A stretch of DNA of 6,571 nucleotides, taken from the NCBI GenBank assembly GCA_002167465.1, contig NHBL01000015.1:5718-12288 (forward strand), in the 5' to 3' direction. Below the pieces are notes generated by a model, which was not told the DNA's origin, ran no database searches, and worked only from the letters and a program-made list of their open reading frames with translations. The translations under genes and the position numbers were made by a program. Shown one piece after another: positions 1-4,687 of the stretch. Origin of the DNA: a bacterium TMED6. Its GTDB lineage: Bacteria > Fidelibacterota > Marinisomatia > SCGC-AAA003-L08 > D37C17. Within the stretch, counting starts at the first letter, position 1. Each line of letters opens with the position of its first letter.

Positions 1-5
1 TAAAA

Positions 6-350
6 ATGTTCAAATCTGAAGATATAATAGGCGATATAGTTTATATATCCTTTAATAATAATGAATATCTCAATCAAATCGGTATCAAAAATCCATCCGG
101 ACATTATCTAGTTAAGGGTTTTGATCATCTGGGTTTATGGCTTCAACATCCAGGTATTTTTATAAAAAAAACAAAAGATAAGAATGGGAATCCAATCCCT
201 TTAGATATACAAAAAGAAAATCAAATTGATGGAGTTTTTTTGGTGATGTGGAACTTTGTAAATACTATAATGCACTATCCAAATAGAGAAGGCTACGATT
301 TTCCTAGTGAATTTAATAAGGACGTAGGTTTCAAAACAAAAGAGGATTAA
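6..350 (+). CDS. Hypothetical protein, about 114 residues, unrecognised
   Basis: I do not recognise this protein. It reads as a soluble small protein with no signal peptide or membrane segment. The N-terminal half alternates short hydrophobic stretches with turns (IGDIVYISF at 8-16, HYLVKGFDHLGLWLQHPGIF at 33-52), which looks like consecutive beta strands. A polar loop rich in K, N, G and P follows (54-66), then a hydrophobic stretch (DGVFLVMWNFVNTIM, 75-89) and a charged tail ending KTKED. Tryptophans at 45 and 82 and the G-LW-QHPG segment are the most motif-like parts. The frame is still open at the left edge, so the ATG at position 6 may not be the true start and the gene could be 5' partial; no ribosome binding site can be judged. 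It ends one base before the next gene, so it is probably the first visible member of the same operon. A small beta-barrel fold is possible but is only inference. Confidence 0.7.
   Translation: MFKSEDIIGDIVYISFNNNEYLNQIGIKNPSGHYLVKGFDHLGLWLQHPGIFIKKTKDKNGNPIPLDIQKENQIDGVFLVMWNFVNTIMHYPNREGYDFPSEFNKDVGFKTKED
341..346 (+). promoter_or_regulatory. Ribosome binding site supporting a TTG start
   Basis: AGAGGA lies 5 bases upstream of the TTG at 352 and inside the end of the preceding gene. It decides the start of the cold-shock-like protein, because no ATG precedes the conserved GKIK segment in that frame and the domain would be truncated by any later start. Confidence 0.6.
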
Positions 351-351
351 T

Positions 352-546
352 TTGTTATCTGGAAAAATAAAAATATGGCATCAAGATAAAGGGTGGGGCT
401 TTATAAAATGTAATGATGGGGAAGATTATTTTTTTAATATTAAAAATCTTAGATCAGGTCAAAATGTAAGAAGTGGTCTTAGTGTTAAATTTGATATTGA
501 AGAAAGTCAACAAGGATCACAGGCTGTTAATGTCACCCTCTATTAA
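352..546 (+). CDS. Small cold-shock-domain (CSD) nucleic-acid-binding protein
   Basis: This 64-residue protein has the size and layout of a single cold-shock domain, a five-stranded OB-fold that binds single-stranded RNA or DNA in the cytoplasm. The opening SGKIKIWHQDKGWGFIKC (3-20) matches the family pattern GKVKWFNxxKGFGFI. RNP1 is KGWGFI (13-18) and the RNP2 position is DYFFNI (25-30). The end, GSQAVNVTLY, matches the usual G-x-x-A-x-N-V finish. Several aromatic positions differ from classical CspA proteins: I8 replaces the first Trp, W9 replaces Phe and W15 replaces the central Phe of RNP1. Translation starts at TTG, supported by AGAGGA five bases upstream, and the family match begins right at that codon. 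The last 17 bases overlap folB in another frame, implying coupled translation. Family assignment is firm. A role as a true cold-shock chaperone is not shown, and it may be an operon-specific RNA binder. Confidence 0.85.
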   Translation: MLSGKIKIWHQDKGWGFIKCNDGEDYFFNIKNLRSGQNVRSGLSVKFDIEESQQGSQAVNVTLY

Positions 547-898
547 GAATAAAATAAAACTTGAAAATCTTAATTTTTATGGATATCATGGTGTATATAG
601 TAAAGAAATTAAAGATGGTCAAGAATTTATTCTTAATTTAGATATCTCCTATAATTATAATGATTCTTCAGATTCTGTTTCAAAAACTATCGATTATATA
701 GAATTATACAATTTACTAAAAAAAATTTTTAATAAAACTCGTTATAATTTATTAGAAACATTAGGAAACGAAATAATAAATCAAGTTTTAGATAATTATG
801 CATCTATATATTATATTAAAGTAAATATAAGAAAACCTTCAATTTCAATCGAACAAAACAATGATTTTATTAACATTGAAATCGAGTATAAAAAATGA
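530..898 (+). CDS. folB: Dihydroneopterin aldolase
   Basis: FolB (EC 4.1.2.25) converts 7,8-dihydroneopterin to 6-hydroxymethyl-7,8-dihydropterin plus glycolaldehyde in cytoplasmic folate synthesis; the family forms octamers. The 122-residue product has the normal length. Diagnostic segments are FYGYHGVYSKEIKDGQEF (16-33), KTIDYIEL (52-59), YNLLETLGNEI (72-82) and VNIRKPS (98-104). By my hand alignment to the Staphylococcus aureus enzyme, active-site residues E22, Y54, E74 and K100 correspond to E26, Y56, E77 and K102, all present. I chose ATG at 530. The frame is open further upstream to alternative start codons, but those residues would be encoded inside the cold-shock gene and match nothing in the family. 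AAGGA lies at 512-516, a long 13-base spacing, so translation is probably coupled to the upstream gene. It overlaps that gene by 17 bases, and folK by 4 (ATGA). Its product is the direct substrate of FolK. Confidence 0.93.
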   Translation: MSPSIKNKIKLENLNFYGYHGVYSKEIKDGQEFILNLDISYNYNDSSDSVSKTIDYIELYNLLKKIFNKTRYNLLETLGNEIINQVLDNYASIYYIKVNIRKPSISIEQNNDFINIEIEYKK

Positions 899-1383
899 AA
901 ATATATTTAGGCTTAGGCTCAAATATAGGTGATAGATTAACAAATCTTGGCAATGCTAAAATTTATTTAAATAAACACTTAAAAATAACAGTTATAAAAG
1001 AATCAAAGGTTTATGAGACTTCACCAATGGAAAACAAAAATCAAGATTATTTTTTAAATCAGGTTATTGAAATCAAAACAGATTTAAATGCTTATCAACT
1101 ACTTAATTATATACAAGAGATCGAATTAATTATGGGTAGAAATCATACGGAAAAAAAATATTTTCCTAGAACAATTGATATTGATATTCTTTCATTCAAA
1201 CATTTAAATATTGATATTGATGATTTAAAGATACCTCATACTAAAATTAATTCAAGAAAATTTGTTCTTAAACCTTGGAGTGATATAGCTTCTGATTATA
1301 TATTGCCTAATAGTAATTTGACAATAAAACAACTTTTAGATAACATTTCTCATTTAAGTGATGAAATAAGGGAGTACAATTAA
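895..1383 (+). CDS. folK: 2-amino-4-hydroxy-6-hydroxymethyldihydropteridine pyrophosphokinase (HPPK)
   Basis: FolK (EC 2.7.6.3) transfers pyrophosphate from ATP to 6-hydroxymethyl-7,8-dihydropterin, the step after FolB, making the substrate for dihydropteroate synthase. The 162-residue length is typical. Visible signatures in order are LGLGSNIGDR (5-14), VYETSP (39-44), NQDYFLNQV (49-57), IELIMGR (76-82), the HPPK signature PRTIDIDIL (91-99) and IPHTKINSRKFVLKPW (113-128). R92, the two magnesium-binding aspartates D95 and D97, H115 and R121 fall at the same numbers as in the Escherichia coli enzyme, so it should be active. The start ATG overlaps the folB stop as ATGA, a classic coupling junction. 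Its TAA stop is immediately followed by the ATG of the deoxynucleoside kinase with no intervening base. In Bacteroidota relatives HPPK and this kind of kinase are sometimes fused in one polypeptide; here they are separate but touching. Confidence 0.96.
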   Translation: MKIYLGLGSNIGDRLTNLGNAKIYLNKHLKITVIKESKVYETSPMENKNQDYFLNQVIEIKTDLNAYQLLNYIQEIELIMGRNHTEKKYFPRTIDIDILSFKHLNIDIDDLKIPHTKINSRKFVLKPWSDIASDYILPNSNLTIKQLLDNISHLSDEIREYN

Positions 1384-2028
1384 ATGTCATCTTTGTATTA
1401 TAATATTTCAATTGAAGGAACGATTGGGGCTGGTAAAACAAGCTTAGCAAATATTGTTGCAAAAAAAATTCAAGCAAAACTAGTTTTAGAAAAATTTGAA
1501 GAAAACCCATTTCTGAAAGACTTTTATAAAAATCAACAACAGCATGCATTTCAAACGCAGTTATTTTTTTTACTATCCCGATATTCTCAACATCAAGATT
1601 TAAAACAAGTTGATATGTTTTCTAAAACAATAATTTCAGATTATATGTTTATTAAGGATAGATTATTTGCTTGCCTTAATTTGAATGATCGAGAAATGGT
1701 CTTATATGATACTATTGCAAAAATTCTTGAGAAAGATATTATTTACCCTGATTTAGCAATATTTCTTCAAGCTGATACAGATAAATTAATGTCTAATATA
1801 AGAAAAAGAGGCAGAGTTTACGAAGAAAGTATTAGTTCTAATTATATTGAATCACTAAATCAAGTATATAATGAATATTTTTTTAGATATGATAAGGGCC
1901 CTTTATTAATAATAAATACAAATGATATAGATTTCGTTAACAATAATGAAGATTTAGATGGAATTATGGATTTATTAAAAGAGCCAATTAAAGGGCGTAA
2001 GTATTACAATCCAATCAAGAGCTTCTAA
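1384..2028 (+). CDS. Deoxynucleoside kinase (dCK/dGK/dAK family)
   Basis: This 214-residue protein belongs to the deoxynucleoside kinase family, which phosphorylates salvaged deoxynucleosides at the 5' hydroxyl using ATP or another NTP. The P-loop is GTIGAGKT (12-19), preceded by strand ISIE. EENPFL (39-44) sits where the family has the substrate-contacting Glu. SDYMFIKDRLFA (85-96) occupies the place of the D/E-R motif region. PDLAIFLQAD (122-131) is the strand before the LID, and RKRGRVYEESI (140-150) with the following NYIESLNQVYNEYF is the arginine-rich LID and its helix. The start is well supported by AAGGGAG at 1368-1374, nine bases upstream, and the gene abuts folK exactly. The neighbouring folate genes suggest a common theme of nucleotide and one-carbon supply. 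Substrate preference (dA, dG, dC or T) cannot be read reliably from the sequence, so no gene symbol is given. Length and motif order look intact. Confidence 0.9.
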   Translation: MSSLYYNISIEGTIGAGKTSLANIVAKKIQAKLVLEKFEENPFLKDFYKNQQQHAFQTQLFFLLSRYSQHQDLKQVDMFSKTIISDYMFIKDRLFACLNLNDREMVLYDTIAKILEKDIIYPDLAIFLQADTDKLMSNIRKRGRVYEESISSNYIESLNQVYNEYFFRYDKGPLLIINTNDIDFVNNNEDLDGIMDLLKEPIKGRKYYNPIKSF

Positions 2029-2030
2029 TT

Positions 2031-2255
2031 ATGTATAATTTGCTTAAATCTTTGCGATTATCATTAATACTATTATTTATATTTAGTTTAATTTTCCTTT
2101 TTGCTAAGTATTTATTGCTTCCAATAATCATATTTATGTTCATAATGAAATTCTTAGGATATTTTAAATTTAAAAAACCTATTAATAAAAAATCTAATAA
2201 CAATAGGGATAATAATTCAAAAATTATAGATGCGGAATATGAAGATATAGATTAA
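2031..2255 (+). CDS. Small two-helix membrane protein with acidic tail
   Basis: I recognise no family for this 74-residue product. The first 43 residues are almost wholly hydrophobic and form either two closely spaced membrane helices (roughly 9-25 and 27-43, with AKY and a proline at 31 between) or one long hairpin. A basic segment follows (KFKKPINKK, 46-54), consistent with the positive-inside rule and a cytoplasmic C-terminus. Then comes an Asn-rich linker and an acidic end, DAEYEDID. Small membrane proteins ending in a similar acidic DAEYE-like tail occur in other bacteria, so the tail may be a conserved contact site; that is inference. It starts two bases after the kinase stop. AAGAG at 2017-2021 is a weak ribosome binding site nine bases upstream. 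It ends 34 bases before pgk. That it is a real gene rests on position, spacing and the amphipathic layout. An antisense frame over the same bases looks like a shadow. Confidence 0.7.
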   Translation: MYNLLKSLRLSLILLFIFSLIFLFAKYLLLPIIIFMFIMKFLGYFKFKKPINKKSNNNRDNNSKIIDAEYEDID

Positions 2256-2289
2256 ATCTTCTAAAAAGACTAAACATAGGAAAAGCATA

Positions 2290-3474
2290 ATGTTAAAAAG
2301 TATTAATCTTAAAGACAAAAAAGTTTTATTAAGAGTAGATTACAATGTTCCTATTCAAGATGGGCAGGTAGTAGATGATTATAGAATAAAGAAAACCTTA
2401 CCAACATTGCGTTATTGTTTAGATCATGGTGCATCTATAACAATTATCTCTCATTTAGGCAGACCTAAAGGTGTAGATGAAAATTTAAGCTTAAGTCCAG
2501 TCTGTGATAAATTAAGTGAGCTTCTACAAAAAGAAATCATTTTCTCTGAAGACTGTATTTCAGATAAGGCTTTTGTTACATCATCATCTTTAAAAAAAGG
2601 TCAAATTCATATGTTGGAGAATTTACGATTCCATAGCGGAGAGTTAACAAATGATAAAGATTTTTCTAGAATGTTATCATTTCATGGAGATGTATATATT
2701 AATGATGCATTTGGTACAGCCCATAGATCTCATGCTTCTAATGTAGGTGTGGTAGATTTTTTTGATGAACACTGTATGGGTTTACTGATGGAAAGAGAGA
2801 TAAAGTACTTAATTGACGAAATAAAAAATCCTATAAATCCATTTATTGTAGTAATGGGCGGTGCAAAAGTTAAAGGTAAAATTGAGCTTATTGAAAATTT
2901 TTTAAATATTTCTGATAAGTTATTAATTGGAGGGGCATTATCATTTCCTTTTTTAAAAGTTAAAGGAGTTGATATTAATTCTCCATTATTAAATAATGAA
3001 GATATAGAATGTGCAAAAAAAATATTATCTATAGCTGAATCGATTAACAAAGAGATAATACTACCTACGGATTTTGTTACATCAACTACTTTAGAAGATA
3101 TTGATAATATTGATATTAAATTAAATAAGGATATAAATCCTAGCTTAGGTTGTTTTGATATTGGTCCCGAAACTACAATGCATTTTAGTCAAATATTATC
3201 AACAGCAGAAACTATACTATGGAATGGCCCCTTAGGTGTATGTGAAAATCCATATTTTGGAACTGGTACACAACAAATATGTAGAATTATTGAAGAGCTA
3301 ACTAATAATGGTGTAATCTCCATATTAGGAGGAGGAGACACTGCTTCTGCTGCTCGAAAGTTTTCTCAATCTGAAAAATTCACACATATTTCAACAGGGG
3401 GTGGAGCTTCATTAGAATTATTAAGTGGAATTTATCTTCCTGCAATTAAGAAATTGGAGAATAATGATAAATAG
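2290..3474 (+). CDS. pgk: Phosphoglycerate kinase
   Basis: Pgk (EC 2.7.2.3) interconverts 1,3-bisphosphoglycerate plus ADP with 3-phosphoglycerate plus ATP in cytoplasmic glycolysis and gluconeogenesis. The 394 residues match the usual bacterial length. Signatures run in order: LLRVDYNVP (13-21, usually RVDFNVP), SHLGRPKG (54-61), MLENLRF (108-114), INDAFGTAHRSHAS (137-150), GGAKVKGKI (190-198), IGGALSFPFLK (213-223), IGPETTMHF (291-299), LWNGPLGVCE (310-319), GGGDTA (347-352) and STGGGASLELLSG (368-380). Minor departures are VKGK where many homologues have VSDK, and LPAI near the end where LPG is usual; neither removes a known catalytic residue. The ATG start follows AGGA at 2278-2281 with eight bases of spacing. 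The 34-base gap upstream is the longest protein-to-protein gap before the tRNA, so a separate promoter is possible, but I see no clear hexamers. It overlaps tpiA by 11 bases. Confidence 0.97.
   Translation: MLKSINLKDKKVLLRVDYNVPIQDGQVVDDYRIKKTLPTLRYCLDHGASITIISHLGRPKGVDENLSLSPVCDKLSELLQKEIIFSEDCISDKAFVTSSSLKKGQIHMLENLRFHSGELTNDKDFSRMLSFHGDVYINDAFGTAHRSHASNVGVVDFFDEHCMGLLMEREIKYLIDEIKNPINPFIVVMGGAKVKGKIELIENFLNISDKLLIGGALSFPFLKVKGVDINSPLLNNEDIECAKKILSIAESINKEIILPTDFVTSTTLEDIDNIDIKLNKDINPSLGCFDIGPETTMHFSQILSTAETILWNGPLGVCENPYFGTGTQQICRIIEELTNNGVISILGGGDTASAARKFSQSEKFTHISTGGGASLELLSGIYLPAIKKLENNDK
3456..3460 (+). promoter_or_regulatory. Ribosome binding site deciding the tpiA start
   Basis: GGAGA ends three bases before the ATG at 3464 and lies within the end of pgk. 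It favours this start over an earlier in-frame ATG at 3425, whose 13 extra residues would lie inside pgk and match nothing at a TpiA N-terminus. Confidence 0.6.
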
Positions 3475-4222
3475 ATCAAAATACTGTGTTGCTAATTTTA
3501 AAATGAATAAAACATTAGCAGAAACAAAAAAATATATGAATTTGTTTAATAGTTTTTTGAACGAGCATACTTTCTCAAAAAATATTACTAATAGAGTTGT
3601 TTGTCCATCATATATTTGTTTAAATAAAGATATATTTAATAGTGTTTCTTTAGGTTCTCAAAATATAAATGAAAATGATTCAGGTGCATTTACTGGAGAA
3701 ATATCGGCTAAGATGTTAAAAGAACAGGGTGTAGATTACGTTATATTGGGCCATTCAGAGCGAAGAGAGTATTTTAAAGAGTCAAATAGCAAAATTAATC
3801 AAAAAGTTCATACTTCATTATCAAATAATTTAATACCAATTCTATGTATTGGAGAGACATTAGAGACTAGAGAAAATAATTTGATTGAAGATTTTATATT
3901 AAGACAACTCACCGTATCACTTGATGGTATATCAATAAATGAAAATATTATTATAGCATACGAACCTATTTGGGCTATTGGTACAGGAAAAACTGCTACT
4001 TCAAAAATCGTTACTCAAGTCCATATCATGATAAGAAAAATTTTAAATGATATTGGCTTTGATGGAGAAAATGTGTCTATATTATACGGTGGTAGTGTTA
4101 ATAGAAATAATGCTAAAGAATTAATTAGTTTAAATGAAGTGGATGGTTTTTTAATTGGTGGAGCATCATTAGATGCTAAACATTTTTTTGATATTTACAA
4201 TTTTGTTGAGGAGAGTGTGTAA
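3464..4222 (+). CDS. tpiA: Triosephosphate isomerase
   Basis: TpiA (EC 5.3.1.1) interconverts dihydroxyacetone phosphate and glyceraldehyde 3-phosphate; it is a cytoplasmic TIM barrel, normally a dimer. From ATG 3464 the product has 252 residues, the usual length. Catalytic Lys and its loop are NFKMN (11-15, K13; many bacteria have NWKMN). LGSQNINENDSGAFTGEIS (63-81) covers the dimer-interface loop. ILGHSERR (94-101) carries the catalytic H97 and E99. AYEPIWAIGTGKTAT (165-179) carries the catalytic base E167 and mobile loop 6. LYGGSVN (207-213) and FLIGGASL (229-236) bind phosphate. All key residues are present. An earlier in-frame ATG at 3425 is rejected, because the extra residues are unlike the family and GGAGA sits just before 3464. 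The first 11 bases overlap pgk, implying coupled synthesis of two enzymes of the same pathway. The stop overlaps the secG ATG by one base. Confidence 0.97.
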   Translation: MINRSKYCVANFKMNKTLAETKKYMNLFNSFLNEHTFSKNITNRVVCPSYICLNKDIFNSVSLGSQNINENDSGAFTGEISAKMLKEQGVDYVILGHSERREYFKESNSKINQKVHTSLSNNLIPILCIGETLETRENNLIEDFILRQLTVSLDGISINENIIIAYEPIWAIGTGKTATSKIVTQVHIMIRKILNDIGFDGENVSILYGGSVNRNNAKELISLNEVDGFLIGGASLDAKHFFDIYNFVEESV

Positions 4223-4566
4223 TGTTATATAGTATATTAGTTTTTCTTTTAGTTTTAGTATCTGTTTTGCTAATAGGTATTATTCTTCTTCAGTCAGGAC
4301 AGGGTGATATGGGTTCTGCAATGGGAGGAAATACTATGAATCAAGCTTTTGGTAGTGAAGGTGCAGATAAATTGCTCGTTAGAATTACGACAACTTTAGC
4401 TGCTATTTTTATGGTTTTAGCTATTTCTATACAATGGTTTGGTAAAACTGTTGATACTGAAAGATTTGATTCAGTTAACGAATCATTGCCTACTCTAAAT
4501 AAAGAAGAAAATTTAAATAGTAATGAAGAAATTAATGAAGGTATACCGTTACCGTCCTCTGAATAA
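4222..4566 (+). CDS. secG: Preprotein translocase subunit SecG
   Basis: SecG is the small non-essential subunit of the SecYEG channel in the inner membrane and assists SecA-driven protein export. The 114-residue product shows the family layout: membrane helix 1 (about 2-23), the signature loop LLQSGQGDMGSAMGG (22-36) continuing to FGSEGADKLL (43-52), then helix 2 (about 56-73) beginning RITTTLAAIF. A variable acidic, Asn/Glu-rich tail (about 75-114) follows; it is low-complexity and carries no recognisable domain. The start is supported by the strong purine tract GAGGAGAG (4208-4215), six bases from ATG, and by the TAATG overlap with tpiA. tpiA-secG adjacency is known in several phyla, and secG followed by a leucine tRNA with anticodon GAG is also the arrangement in Escherichia coli (secG-leuU). 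Confidence 0.95.
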   Translation: MLYSILVFLLVLVSVLLIGIILLQSGQGDMGSAMGGNTMNQAFGSEGADKLLVRITTTLAAIFMVLAISIQWFGKTVDTERFDSVNESLPTLNKEENLNSNEEINEGIPLPSSE

Positions 4567-4575
4567 TTTATAATA

Positions 4576-4660
4576 GCTGAAGTGGTGGAACTGGTATACA
4601 CGCTGTCTTGAGGGGGCAGTGAGATTTAATCTCGTGCGGGTTCAAATCCCGCCTTCAGCA
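4576..4660 (+). tRNA. tRNA-Leu, anticodon GAG
   Basis: The 85 bases fold into a complete class II tRNA. The acceptor stem is GCTGAAG (4576-4582) with CTTCAGC (4653-4659). The D arm contains the GTGG...CAC pairing with the TGG loop sequence. The anticodon stem is CTGTC (4603-4607) with GGCAG (4615-4619), including one G-T pair. The loop TTGAGGG places GAG at 4610-4612. The long variable arm pairs GAGAT with ATCTC (4621-4625 and 4629-4633). The T stem is GCGGG/CCCGC around TTCAAAT. The discriminator is A at 4660, as leucine tRNAs require. The 3' CCA is not encoded, so a CCA-adding enzyme must supply it. The long variable arm, anticodon and A73 together identify leucine. It begins nine bases after the secG stop and probably derives from the same transcript by processing, since no well-placed promoter precedes it. 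Confidence 0.97.
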
Positions 4661-4687
4661 CATTCATAATATAAAGGTTATTTTTTT

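Noticed and set aside
1174..1221. Repeated ATTGATATTGAT 12-mer at 1174-1185 and 1210-1221
   Set aside because: Both copies encode Ile-Asp runs in FolK, the first being the metal-binding signature. The similarity comes from coding constraint plus AT-rich codons, not from a DNA repeat element.
1307..1549. Minus-strand open frame across the folK/kinase junction
   Set aside because: It lies antisense to two well-conserved genes, and the translation is hydrophobic low-complexity sequence with no motif.
2015..2203. Minus-strand open frame opposite the small membrane protein
   Set aside because: It has no convincing start signal, overlaps the kinase end and has composition typical of an AT-rich shadow. 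The plus-strand frame has operon spacing and a sensible membrane topology.
2250..2275. Possible terminator between the membrane protein gene and pgk (AGATTAAATCT palindrome)
   Set aside because: The palindrome has only a one-base loop, is AT-rich and lacks a following T tract, so it would not make a stable terminator hairpin.
2730..3050. Minus-strand open frame inside pgk
   Set aside because: It is fully antisense to conserved pgk segments and shows no recognisable domain.
4569..4574. Perfect TATAAT hexamer just before the tRNA
   Set aside because: It ends one base before the first tRNA base, so transcription would start inside the tRNA. No -35-like hexamer sits 17 bases upstream. In a sequence this AT-rich a chance match is expected.
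4341..4601. Minus-strand open frame opposite secG and part of the tRNA
   Set aside because: It overlaps a tRNA and a conserved gene, and the predicted peptide is Ser/Ile-rich with no motif.
4678..4687. T tract after the tRNA as a rho-independent terminator
   Set aside because: No GC-rich hairpin other than the tRNA itself lies before it, and the tract sits between the ribosome binding site and the ATG of the TPR gene.
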